A stretch of 64,000 nucleotides of DNA. Source: Silene latifolia (lineage: Eukaryota > Streptophyta > Magnoliopsida > Caryophyllales > Caryophyllaceae). The notes under the pieces were generated by a model. That model was not told where the DNA came from. It searched no databases and saw nothing but the letters and a program-made list of their open reading frames with translations. The stretch covers positions 71,643,634 to 71,707,633 of the forward strand of contig NC_133537.1 in the NCBI RefSeq assembly GCF_048544455.1, read 5' to 3'. The position numbers and the translations under genes were made by a program. Below, one piece after another: positions 1 to 10,613 of the stretch (position 1 is its first letter; every line of letters begins with the position of its first letter).

Positions 1-1097
1 TAGAAGACCGTGAATCTTGAAGCCCGTGAAGTTTAGGTTTTGGAATAATTGTTACGCTTGTTTGCTATATAACGTAACACAAACTTTCAGTTTAGGGATC
101 TGAATTCTTATCTAAGTTTCATACAGTAACCTTCAGTTTTTGTTCAATCGAGTAATTAGGGTTTGGAGCATCGTTTTAGCATTGGATTTCTGTTCTTGTT
201 CTTAATCTTTCCTCTGAAATCTCGGTATTCTTTCTGCCCTAATTACAGTTTATTGCTTTATTTTCATCATTAGTATAGATTTGCTAGTTAGTATCCCAAA
301 GCCAATTATCGCATTATCGCTATTCGTTATCTACTTTAAGCATGAATTCAGTAATTGTTATTAGTTTTATTGTTGTTTTTACCTTTAGCATGAGTAGCTA
401 ATTCTATAGTGCTAGGATGTAGGCGATTTATGGCATAGGCGGCAATAGATCATACACGGACTGTCTCGCGTGTTGGTCGATCGACTGACATTGTAGGTCG
501 ATCGACTGACCTCGTAGGGTTTTATATTCGTTTTAGTTGTTTTAATGTTGTATTTAACAAATCGAATGCATGCGACCGATTAGATACCTAATTTATGGTG
601 ACCCATTAGATCGAAAGATAGGGAAAGTTATTTGACCATCAACTAAATCGACTAAACTGTGCTAAGATCGAAAGATAGGTATAGTTTAGACCGTTAGTCA
701 CTTTTCAGGACGAAAGTTAGTATTAGTGACGTTAGGTACCTATAGCGAGATCGAAAGATGCTATTTGTTAAGAGTGGACCGAGAGGACCTCTTTATTTCC
801 GCCTTACCGTGTTTGATTGGACCGACTTAGATTTCTTTGCCGCCGAAGCTATAATGAACCGACCATCCTGGTACCCTTCTTTTATCTGTTTAAATCGTTT
901 AATTAGTTTATTATCTTTATTCACTTTTAGTTGTAGACCAATTCAATTCAACCCCCACAATAGTTACCTCAGACTGAACTTAAATCAACTAAAATTTACA
1001 TCTGCCTCCTTGTGGTTCGACCCTGTTACCACTAGCCTAGGTTAGTCTTAATAGGAATTATAAATTTTATCTTTGGTACTCACAACGACGGGTATCA
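1..1097 (+). mobile_element. Ty3/gypsy (Athila/Tat-like) LTR, 3' part
   Basis: Fossil LTR fragment that enters from the left edge. It has no coding sequence. Its last 150 bases have the look of the 3' end of Athila/Tat-type LTRs (a 'tgtggttcgaccctgttacc' stretch, then a short AT-rich tail ending in CA at 1097). The motif GATCGAAAGATAG recurs at 609, 666 and (diverged) 749. A primer site does not follow, so this is a truncated or solo LTR joined directly to another LTR fragment. Family assignment is by resemblance only. Confidence 0.45.
475..510. repeat. Tandem pair of a palindrome-bearing 15-mer
   Basis: The 15-mer GGTCGATCGACTGAC occurs at 475-489 and 496-510, a 21-bp period. Each copy contains the palindrome GTCGATCGAC. 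It lies inside the LTR fragment and resembles in style the GATC-centred palindromes of the other LTR families in this window. Confidence 0.8.
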
Positions 1098-2142
1098 TCT
1101 GTCATGTGCTGGAAAATCAGGAAAAATCGTGTTTGTCCTTTAAGTTGATATTCCTATTAAGTTATGATGAGTCTAGGTTATGTGCATGATTATTTGATTG
1201 AGTAGGTGGTAATTATACATAATTATGTTATGTAGGTGATGGATATGTGAAGGATCATAATTGATTGCTTGTGTGCTTGGATTGCGAAAAGGTAGGGAAA
1301 TACACTTGACTTATTATCGTTGTTGTTGAATTGTGTTGACTTGTTTGTGTTTCATATGACCAAACTGTGAACGTTGACTTGATTCGTGGTTGTTGATTCA
1401 TGTTATGATTCATATCCTGGAATGTGCTTGACTGAATTAATCGTATTGAGTATATTATCACAACATTCGGTAACCGGCATGATTCTATGATTACCAGTCC
1501 AATGATATACATATTGTGTTGCATTAATTTCTTGAGCATTCATATGCATTGGAGATGGAGGAGGTTGTGGTTACGTGGTGTGGTGATGATGATGTTGTGA
1601 TAAGGCCCAGGCGGGTTCTGCAGGACTTGCCCTGGTGTCCTCAGCTGCGAGCTGGCAGATCGGCTACGGTCGATATATAGTCTACCGGGGATCGGTATGG
1701 CTGGGTTGTACAGGTTATGAGATATGAGTTGAGATGGAGATGGAGGTGACGGAGGAGCATGCATATCATATTTTGTTGTTTCATTGTATTCCCTACTCAA
1801 CCTCGTGGTTGACCCTGTGTATTCGTGAACACCTGTGACGATCCAAATATTGGGGAGCAGACTTGACAGGTTTATGAGACAGGATGGGAGCTTGATGGGC
1901 GTGAGACACTGGATCAGAAGACTTAGTAGCTAGACCATTATTTAGAAGACTTTCACTTTTATTTATATTAGTTCTTTGTAATTTGATGTAAAAGAGGTTT
2001 TGTAATAATTAAGTTAAAGTAATTATATAATTTGCCTTGGAGTTTAATTTGTTATTCACTACCTCGGGAAACCGAGATGGTAACAGTCCGGTTTATTAGG
2101 GAATGTCTTGCTAAAGGCTCCTTCATAAATCGGGGTGTTACA
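1098..2142 (+). mobile_element. Chromovirus-like Ty3/gypsy LTR, 3' part
   Basis: Fossil LTR fragment with no coding sequence. Its 3' end (about 2060-2142: a 'cgggaaaccgagatggtaac' stretch, then a terminal GGGGTGTTACA) parallels the 3' ends of the LTRs at 29685-31081 and 44677-46045, which carry 'gggtaaccgagatggtagca' and a terminal ggggtgtt. The 5' end is not identified. No primer site follows at 2143, so it is a solo or truncated LTR. Confidence 0.55.
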
Positions 2143-2782
2143 GAGATTCTAGGGAGAAGTCAGGGAGATCAGGGAGAATGAAAGGAGAGGGCTGGATATG
2201 GAAAGAGTTGTTATGGAAGTAATATTCCTTTCCATAAACAAAGTAGGGCATATCTAGGAGCAATCAAGAAAGGGCATTCAAGATCCCACATACACACGAA
2301 ATACATTGTGCTAGCTAGATTTGCATGCCGTCGCCATTGTACTCGATCCCTCATTAATAAGCTAGTGCAATATTTGGAAGGGTACCGTCCATGCCGCGGT
2401 TGTTCCCACATTAGGTTTTCCGCGTCACCAAATCTTACGTGTCATCTTTAATTATGTTCTTTATTCCATTATTTAACATTGACGTAAACATCCAACCAAT
2501 ATACACCGAGTAAGACTACATTGACCTAATAAAACCTAAATACGGTAAAAATCACCTAAACAACTTGCACAATCTCAAGGACGTGATTTCTTCAAATCGA
2601 CATCATGACATCCATTGCATACTCAAAATATATGTGAACATAGTTCTTCCCTTGAATTTTGAGTATGGAATATATGGATAAAAAATTGCAATCGGTGGAG
2701 AATTTATGGGGTTTATTAGTTTCATATTATTACCAAATAAAGAAAGAATCAAAGGATATAATATGGGATTTATAAGTTATAA

Positions 2783-2835
<53 letters not shown>
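2783..2835. repeat. (TTA)n microsatellite
   Basis: About 17 uninterrupted TTA units. The leucine-rich frame read through it is an artefact of the repeat. Confidence 0.95.
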
Positions 2836-3012
2836 GGTTGAAAAGGGCTAAAATCGAAGGAAGCATCGAGAGAATGGAGAAGATGGCTGCAGATGTTTAA
2901 GAACAAAGTACAAAATGTGTAGTTAGGGTTACGGGTGGAAGGGCGGAAAAAATTCGCTGAGGAGCTGCCACGTGTCTAAAATGACGTCATAGGGCTATTC
3001 TTTTATAAGTTT

Positions 3013-3077
3013 ATATAGATAGATATAGATAGATAGATATAGATACAGATATAGATAGATATAAATATAGATAAAAT
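3013..3077. repeat. (AGAT)n degenerate microsatellite
   Basis: Interrupted AGAT/ATAG units within an AT-rich stretch. Confidence 0.85.
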
Positions 3078-3338
3078 ATGTGATAAAACCTTTATATTTA
3101 ACCTAATTATACACATGCAAACACATTTACACATATTAATTTGCATGCATGGTAGTATAATGAAACAAGATTCTTAATTTACCCTCAAGGGATATCTGTA
3201 AACTTGATCAAGGCTCGGTCTTGAGACGGTCTCCTCGAGTGAAAATCCGCTCCATTAATCCGCTCCTTCCTCTTCTTTTCATCAAAAATGCAACACAACA
3301 ACTAAAATAATAGCTTTTAGTTACACCATCGTAATAAC

Positions 3339-3346
3339 AACCCAAA
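3339..3346. repeat. hAT target site duplication, left
   Basis: AACCCAAA directly outside the left inverted repeat; an identical copy lies at 6669-6676. Confidence 0.95.
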
Positions 3347-6300
3347 CAGGGGCGGCCCAATACTAGTGCAATCCGGTTCTATGCATAGGGTCCCAATGAG
3401 GGGAGGGGCCCAAAATTTAGTCTTCTTCTAATTTTGATACAATAAAAAAAATAGAAAAGCAAACCAGTGACATACCGTACTCCTTATTCTTTCTCTTCCC
3501 ACAATTCCTTAATCAAAAATTAACCCCCACAAAAAATCAAAAATCAAACTTTATTTACTAATTAATTCTTTATCGAATCATCGTCGACTTCCTCTCATCA
3601 TCGATTCTTTAATCATTATCATAGTAAGTTTTTTTTTAATCAAATACTTTTCGTTTGAATCGTTTCTCAGTACAGTACTACAGTTGTACTGTTTTTTTTC
3701 TTTTTAATAGTAAATACTTGTTTTTTCTTTAATTAATTGACTAATTGTTTATCTTTATTGATTTAATTATAGGTTAAACTTATTGAAGATTGAAGGCTTG
3801 TTATTCAAAAAATTGTGTGATTGTGCTTCAAGATATTTCTGGTGAATTGTTCTTACCTTGTTTGAATAGTTTCTTAATTCTTATTTGGTTAGCTGTTTTG
3901 GGATTTTGCTATTTGTTAAATCTTCAATCATGTCTTCTAGTTTTAGAAAACACGAATCCGGGTATGAAAAGCGAAAAAAAAAAAGAAAAAGAATTGAATC
4001 AATCTCAAAAGGGGGCTCTTGATAATTTTTTTTTAAAACCATCTCATAGCACCTTTATAAATAAGATGACGGATTGTGATGAGAATTTTGATGACCCGAC
4101 ACCCTTTGTTGATGATGGTTTAAAGGAAAATTCTGGAAATAACAATGTTCAAAGCAATAGTGGTAACAATGATAATCATATTCTAAGTGATAGTGAAACT
4201 CACAAAGATATCGATTATAAGGAAAAATTTGGATTTGATATATTTGATCCTAGAAATTGGGATGCTTTAGATTCTAAGATGGTTGATGTTGTTGTCGAGG
4301 AGGGCCTTAAAAGAGATATGACTATTGATCAAGGTCTGAAGGATAACCTCGGTAGATATTTCTCATCCACTTTTTACACTAAAATTTTACCGAATGGAGA
4401 AAAATCCGACAGAGATTGGCTTGTTTATTCAAAAGAGCTTGATAGTGTTTTCTTTTTGTTGTAAAGTGTGTATTAAAGGTTCTACAAGAAGAGGTGGATT
4501 AGCAACATATGGTTATGATAGTTGGGTACATCTTAGTGGTAGGCTTAAAGAACATGAATCAAGTTCAGAGCATATTCAAAATATGACCACATGGTATGAT
4601 TTGCGTTTGAGACTTCGGAATAATCAAACAATTGATAGTATAAATCAATCTCAGATTAAAAAAGAAAAGGAGCATTGGTATCAAGTTTTGTTGAGAATAA
4701 TTTCAATTGTGAAGTTTCTTGCTAAGCATAATTTAGCGTTTCGAGGTCACAAGGAGCGTTTGTACGAGGGTAATAATGGAAACTTTTTGGGTCTAATAGA
4801 AATGTTGGCTGAGTTTGATCCTATTATTCAAGAGCATGTTCGAAGGATCATAAATCATGAGACTCATATTCATTACCTTGGTCACAGAATTCAAAATGAA
4901 TTAATACTTTTGCTTTCCTCTCGAATAAAGTCTGAAATCGTTAGAAAAGTAAAACAAGCAAAATATTTCTCCGTGATACTTGATTGTACCCCTGATAGCA
5001 GCCATCAAGAACAAATGACTATGATATTAAGATATGTTGATGTCTCTTCAAAATGTTTTACCATCGAAGAATCCTTTGTGGGTTTTTTTAATGTCAATGA
5101 TACCACAGGTCAGGGCCTTTTCGATGTTCTACAAGTTGAACTAAAAAATATGGGTCTTGACATAGATGATGTAAGAGGTCAAGGTTATGATAATGGATCA
5201 AATATGAAAGGGAAGCACCAAAGAGTTCAAAAGAAATTGATAGATATAAATCCCCGAGCTTATTATATGCCTTGTGGTTGTCATAGTCTTAATTTGATAT
5301 TGTGTGATATGGCTGAAACCTCTGGTAAAGCTAGAGAATTGTTGGGAATTATTCAACGCATCTACACGATATTTGCGAATTCAAATAAAAGATGGAAAAT
5401 TTTTCAGGATAATGTAAAACAGTTAACTCTTATACCATTATCAGTCACTCGTTGGGAGAGTCGTATTGAAAGTATAAAGGCTATATGATTCGAAATAGGA
5501 GACCTACGAGAAGCTTTGCTTGATGTAGCTGAAAAAGATAATGATTCCAAAATAAGGAGTGAAGCAAAATCTCTTGCGTTGAATGAACTTGGTGATTTTG
5601 AGTTTTTAGTGGCAATAATCATTTGGTATGAAATGTTGTATCATGTTAATTTGGTGAGCAAGAGTTTGCAATTGAAGGATATGTTTATAGATGTTGCAAT
5701 TAAAGAGATGAAGGGTGTAGTTACTTTCTTTGAGGAATTCAGAGAAACTAGTCTTGAGAACACTATTGAAGAAGCTAAAACGATTGCTCTTGAAATAAAT
5801 ATCAACCCCGTATTTCCTCAAAGACGAGTAATTCAAAGAAAGAGGCAATTTGATGATAATCAAGATGACCCATCGGTGGTTAATAATAAATGTGCTGAGG
5901 AATCATTCAGGGTTAATTATTTTTTATTCATTGTTGATCAAGCTATTGCTTCATTAAAATGGAGGTTTGAAAAATATCAAGAGTTTGAAAATATCTTTGG
6001 CTTCTTATTTACTTCTGGAAGACTTCTCTCCAAGGAAGACAAGCGCTTAAAATTATGTTGCAATGGTCTCGAAGATGCCCTTAAGAAAGATGAACAAGCT
6101 AACATTAATGCAAATGATTTATACATGGAGTTAAAGTTTTTGAGGGAGATCTTGCCGAAGGAGAAATTGGAACTGGTTGAGGTGTTAAACTACTTGAAGA
6201 ATTTTAGTTGTTTTCCTAATGTGATTATTTCATATAGAGTCATGCTGACTATTCCAGTAACTGTTGCAAGTGCGGAAAGAAGTTTTTCGAAACTCAAATT

Positions 6301-6668
6301 GTTGAAATCTTATTTGCGAACTACAATGTCACAAGAAAGGCTCAATGATTTGGCGTTGATAGCGATCGAGAATGATATTTTAGAGCAATTGGAATATAAA
6401 GATATAGTTAATGTGTTTGCTTCTCAGAACGCAAGGACGCCAGTATTCAAGCGGGATTAACAATGTCGAATATTATTTTATTGTCCATTTTTGTAACTTA
6501 TGACAAAGTACTGCATTTTATATTTAATGTTATGCCAAAAAACAATAATTTTGTATTGGTTTTATTATAAAATATGAATTTTTTGTATTATATTTTATAA
6601 GTCTTCGCCTCTTGGGGCCTCCGTCTTACATTTTGAAAAGGGCCACCAAAAGTTACGGGCCGCCCCTG
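3347..6668 (+). mobile_element. Complete hAT transposon, copy 1 (TTF zinc finger / Tip100-like)
   Basis: A 3322-bp DNA transposon. Its ends are perfect 12-bp inverted repeats, CAGGGGCGGCCC and GGGCCGCCCCTG. It is flanked by an exact 8-bp target duplication, AACCCAAA, at 3339-3346 and 6669-6676; 8 bp is the hAT hallmark. It encodes one transposase on the plus strand (about 3964-6460). A second copy at 56818-59741 shares more than 95% identity by eye and the same right flank. Both ends and both target duplications are present here, so this copy inserted as a whole. Its transposase frame is broken, so any movement would need an enzyme supplied from elsewhere. Confidence 0.95.
3790..6460 (+). pseudogene. 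hAT transposase (TTF-type zinc finger, DUF4371, hAT C-terminal dimerisation), broken
   Basis: Cut-and-paste transposase that would act in the nucleus on the element's own ends. Parts in order: an acidic, asparagine-rich N-terminus (a plausible start is the Met at 3964, MKSEKKKEKE). Then a TTF-type zinc finger with the CCKVC pair near 4460 and HLSGRLKEHESSSEH near 4530. Then a DUF4371/RNase-H-like core with candidate catalytic Asp in LDCTPDSSHQEQ (about 4980) and GQGYDNGSNM (about 5178), and a Glu in TRWESRIESI (about 5450). Last, the dimerisation motif ASAERSFSKLKLLKSYLRTT (about 6270). Two defects are visible. A small frame change around 4435-4465, before the zinc finger, splits frames 3790-4464 and 4394-5488. 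A TGA ends the second frame at 5486-5488 where copy 2 reads AGA. The family assignment is firm; the exact start codon is not. Confidence 0.85.
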
Positions 6669-6676
6669 AACCCAAA
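6669..6676. repeat. hAT target site duplication, right
   Basis: AACCCAAA directly outside the right inverted repeat. The same 8 bases follow hAT copy 2 at 59742-59749. Confidence 0.95.
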
Positions 6677-6854
6677 TAATTTAGTTTTTAAGTGATATTT
6701 AAACTAAAAAACGTTTTTAAGTAGTTTTTAATGTAAAATCGTTTTTAAAGCCGAGATCTATTTACTAATTAACATGCATGTCGTTTTAAATGGAACTTAA
6801 AATAGAAAAATCTAAAGAAAAAAACAATTTTAAATTAAAAATTAGTACCCATAC

Positions 6855-6938
6855 CTCTAATAAATTGTAAAGTGATGAAAGCAAGATTGATGTTGGCAAA
6901 AAGGAGCAATTCAGTGAAAAATTTAAGGCTTGATACAT
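6855..6938 (-). other. Possible signal-peptide exon of the GLR gene (copy in duplicated flank)
   Basis: An 84-nt minus-strand frame, MYQALNF...LLE, 28 residues. It has a hydrophobic stretch (SFLPTSILLSSL) and ends at GAG|GTATGG, a good splice donor. The equivalent in the other copy (59928-60011) is also 84 nt, open, and keeps the donor. Many plant GLR genes begin with a short exon carrying the signal peptide. The position, upstream on the same strand as the GLR exon piece at 56735-56813, fits. This is inference from a very short sequence; it could be chance. Confidence 0.3.
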
Positions 6939-7800
6939 AATTAAATAATAACTGTCGTTACTCGAATTCGCAACTCGAATTCTCTCAATATTAACTATTG
7001 TGGAGAACACTAACTCCAACAATCATGTTTAAACAAAATTAAGTGGGTCTTCTTTCATTTTCCCTGTTTTGTTTTGTTGGAAATCAAAGCAAAAGAATGG
7101 TTTACATCTATTTGGTTTTTATGTTTTGGAAAAGGGAAGAGGAGAATAAAAAGAAATATTTAAAGTCTTTAACTCCGTGTAAAGTGAAGGGATGATGGAC
7201 ATTTGAGGTGTCCTCATATTATGAATGTTGGTTTAGGTGTCCATGAAGGATGAGGAGATGGGCACGTAAGTGTCCATTTGGCCCAATTATTCTAATTTAC
7301 CATTTGTTTTATAACTGACTCGATTTTAATTTATAAGATAAGTTTTGGGATTTTTTTAATACGATAATTTTATTTTTAAGACAGAAAATATTTCAAACCG
7401 AAGAAATTTTCATAATATTAATGGTGTAACCGACGGAAGTGAGACTCAACTACTTAAATAACTTGGTCTGGTCACGCGTTGACAATAATCGCGTTATAGA
7501 TATTTAATAACACATAATATGTTATTTTACTTTTCGAGAAAAAGACGGGTATATATTACAAAGTCAAACGAGGTCAAGTAAATGAAAATTTTAAATATTT
7601 AAGATGGAATCAAATAATGATTAACAAAAGAATTATCTTCGTTTTGAGTTGGGACAAAAATGTTAAAATGCTAGTAAAAACATACTAAAATAAATATGAT
7701 TTTTAGAGAGAACTAAGAAGGGTTAAAAAGGTATTGGTTTAGAAAAATAAAAATGTGAAATTTTGTACATCCTGCGAAAGGGGGTCTGGTAGTTTTAAAA

Positions 7801-8957
7801 TCTAGGGTCTTAATCGTCATTTAAGCCCTTAGTAACCCTAATCCTTGTACTTAATTTTAGTATAAATACCTTATTGTACTACCTAGATTAGCATCATCTA
7901 ATAATTATCTCTTAATCAAGTATTAATCTCTCTTAATTTAGTCTTAATTCAAGTTGTAATACACATTTCAATATTAATCACATCATAATCTTTCCCTAAT
8001 CTCTCAATTGTTTTTAGTTTTAGTTGGGTAATTAGAAGATTATTTGGGGTTTATTGGAGGATTGACAACCTTCCATCAATCATCAAGTTTACTTCTATTA
8101 TTCTTTGCTTTATTATGTGGATCATCTCAAATAGGTATAATCCTTTTTACCTTTGCTTAATTATTGTTAATTACATCACTTGTTCATCATGTTTTGCTTT
8201 GTTAGTATGATTGACAACCCTATTAGCATATTAAACTTGATCATGAGTGAGTAGTCTCTTAAGCTAGGGTTAATGGGGAACTAGGGAAATCAATCATGGG
8301 ATTAAATCTATGCTTAAATTAATATGCTTTCATAATTATATGCTTGCTTGTTGTGATTTCAACCTATGAACATATTATGTTTGATAAAATGCTAGACTAT
8401 GAAACCTTACATTTTGTACCCATCTCTTATCTTTTCAATGAGGCTTGTAAGATATAAGCCAACTCAAGCCTTGTTAGACCATGCATAGAGTTTAATAAGA
8501 ATAGACTAAGTCGACTTATAGGTGTTGTAAAGTCTTGATCGACTCGGCTCCGGGACCTAAATCTTCCTAGGAATTGTAAGATATACACTAACTCGATTCC
8601 ATCACAACAATAAGTTGCTTGCATCTATTTGAGAACATGTTTGTATGATCTATTTCCATGATTCCCTTATGAACCCATGACACCCTAGTGCCCTTAATAA
8701 ATGTTTACAAAACCCCTTTAATTGCTTTACATTGTTTTCTTAATTTACATTCATCTTGTTGATTAGTTTAGATTACATCTCATCTCAACCCAAATTTGTG
8801 ACACCCTAAGACATAAACTACTTGCAATTGAAATCCTAAATCAATACCTGTCCCTTGGGATCCGACCTTTACTTACCACTCCACTAAAGAGTAGTTTGTA
8901 GAGTTAGAAATATTGTTTTGGTTGATAGCTTTAACGACGAGCAATAACTTCACACCA
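7801..8957 (+). mobile_element. 5'-truncated LTR of an Athila-like Ty3/gypsy element
   Basis: Fossil LTR remnant nearly identical to 61597-62748, the 3' two thirds of the LTR at 61080-62748. It stops at the LTR 3' end (...CACACCA, 8957), and no tRNA-Asp primer site follows, so it is a solo LTR missing its 5' part. The break lies where the duplicated copy has about 800 extra bases (60797-61596). Broken; no coding part remains. Confidence 0.8.
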
Positions 8958-9632
8958 TAATTAGTGATTAATTGCACTCCTCGTATTGTTTAATGTCATT
9001 GGAACGAATTTAAGAACGAAATGAGTCTTCCCCAAACTCGTCCCTAGTCTCACTAGCGCGCCTCTGCTCCTTCCCGGCCGGGATGTTCCCCCTTCCTGCC
9101 CGGGATGTACCTCAAAACTCCTTTCTTTGCGCCTAAATCCCATCCCTGACCGGGATCAACTATTCCCTGACCAGAACGGCCTTATCCCTGACCGGGACCA
9201 AATGATCTCTGACCGGGATCGACCTCAGGACTTTCCCTCTTCTTAGTGCTGCTTCTTCCCGCCCGGGATGGTCTGCTCCCTAAACGAGATGACCCTTACT
9301 GATCTGTTTTGCTTATTTTAAGTACATGGATGGATCGGCATTGGAAAATTAAGTGGTTTAGCCTTTTGAAACACTCAATTCGGAGTCCGTACGAGTAAAT
9401 GGCGTCTATTTTACTTTTCCAAGTATATTAGAAGGTTCTCCTTCGTACAAAAAGAAATATTTATGCTATTCATTTGTAACATAGCTTCTTATGCATTGAA
9501 TTTTATTTGCTCACATGTTAAATGACGTATTAACACTTGTTTAACATTGGAGCACTTGAATTAAGTCTCATTACATGTTTAGTGACGATTTTAAGATGCT
9601 TCACACATGTATATCATATTTGACATATTCAC
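8958..9632 (+). mobile_element. Ty3/gypsy-type LTR remnant, left part (split by copia element)
   Basis: Non-coding. It continues at 18415-19934 after removal of the copia insertion, whose target duplication TTCAC lies at the break. The right part ends in the AT-rich style of chromovirus-type LTR 3' ends, with 'aactgcgggggttcaga' near 19930. The left part carries a GC-rich array of imperfect CCGGGAT motifs. Both outer ends are uncertain. Confidence 0.4.
9070..9295. repeat. Dispersed TCCCTGACCGGGAT-type motif array
   Basis: At least seven imperfect copies of a 14-mer with inner dyad symmetry (variants of TCCCTGACCGGGATC and TCCCGCCCGGGATGG). They are spaced 15-45 bp apart and are far more GC-rich than the surroundings. 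They sit inside an LTR-like sequence, which is where such arrays also occur in the other LTR families of this window. Confidence 0.8.
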
Positions 9633-10599
9633 TGTTGGAGCTTGTGTCCTCCACAAATTAGTGTGATAACATTTGTAAATCTCTTACAGGTTCACAAGGG
9701 TATACTTCGTATATTTAATCAGTTGATTAATGTTTACCTAATAACGGTTGGCTTGCTAGAAAGTTTGACGTTATTATCATACGGATATGGCGGTGATCAT
9801 TTGGTCCCTAAAGGTCACACCTATAGGATGTGTTTGAGAAATGTGGTTATAGAAATATAATCACATTGATGCCCAATATGACTAAAAAGTTAGTCAATGT
9901 GTTGATGAGATAATTATTTAATAAAAATTAAATAATATTAGTTGAGACAATTAATCAATTTCGTAAATTAAATATAATAAGTTATATTTAATTAAATATA
10001 TGTAATGTTAGCTTGGACGAATTAATCTGTTAATTCGTAATTAAATATAATCAGTTATATTTAATATCAACAAGATGAATGTGTCATAGTGGTAATAGTG
10101 AGGGTACACATACCAAGAGGTCATGGGTTCGATCCTCACTAGATGACAATTCAACACATTTTATATATTTTTGGAAAGACCAAAAATAAGGAGAATATAC
10201 TCCTTATTTCGGTCAGTTGGGCCGAAAATAGGAAAGTATTATTCATCCTAATTTTCGGCCAGTATAAGAAAGAAAGGGAGAGAATTATTCTACCCTAATT
10301 CTTTTTCTTGACCTTGCCTCATCTTTCTCATCAGAAAAACACAAAAACAACTAAATTTTACAGAAAATTGTAGATCGATTCTAGCACAATCAATAGGGCA
10401 TATCTCATATCGTCTTGGGTGCAACTGATAGGTGAATATCAATTTTGATATTGTTCTTAGGCCAATTTTGCTAGGACCGAAGGTTAATTCTGAATCTTTT
10501 ATACTTTGTTTATGTATTTTGTTTATGACCTTTAATCATCATTGTTAAATTCGTTATAATCCTTCTAAATTAAGGGAAGTATACAGATTATTTCCCACA
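9633..10599 (+). repeat. Copia 5' LTR
   Basis: 967 bp, TGTTGG...CCCACA. Promoter and polyadenylation signals are not assigned. It holds a tRNA-like segment at 10082-10148. It differs from the 3' LTR at roughly 20 positions by eye. Confidence 0.95.
10082..10148 (+). other. tRNA-like (Pol III A/B box) segment inside copia LTR
   Basis: 67 nt bounded by TGTCAT and ATGACA, which can pair as an acceptor-like stem. Near its start is TAGTGGTAATAG, resembling the A box of tRNA-Asp/Glu/Gly-class genes. At 10126-10135 is GGTTCGATCC, a match to the B-box/T-loop consensus. The same segment is intact in the other LTR (17897-17963). It is not a recognisable full tRNA. It may be a SINE-head-like piece captured by the LTR. 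Confidence 0.55.
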
Positions 10600-10601
10600 A
10601 G

Positions 10602-10613
10602 TGGTATCAGAGC
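10602..10613 (+). other. Primer binding site (tRNA-iMet) of copia element
   Basis: TGGTATCAGAGC, 2 nt after the 5' LTR; complementary to the 3' end of plant initiator tRNA-Met. Confidence 0.95.

Larger units (their letters stand above)
2143..3338. other. Intergenic stretch, no gene seen
   Basis: No supported coding region. The part at 2143-2430 is GC-richer and may be another LTR remnant, but I could not place it. A TTA trinucleotide array lies at 2783-2835 and a degenerate AGAT/ATAG array at about 3013-3077. The short open frames here are low-complexity. Confidence 0.6.
6669..7800. repeat. Right flank of hAT, shared with 59742-60796
   Basis: This non-coding stretch is repeated at 59742-60796 with only scattered substitutions and a few indels. 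The main indel is about 90 bp around 6939-7030, which is absent from the other copy. Identity starts exactly at the hAT target duplication. The two loci are therefore copies of one ancestral locus that already held the hAT insertion. If the minus-strand reading of the GLR gene is right, this would be its 5' region. Confidence 0.9.

Noticed and set aside
2706-2900. 64-residue frame with a leucine run
   Set aside because: It runs through the (TTA)n array and matches no known family.
10082-10148. A true tRNA gene
   Set aside because: Only the A/B boxes and an acceptor-like stem are present. No proper anticodon arm could be drawn, and it is part of the LTR.
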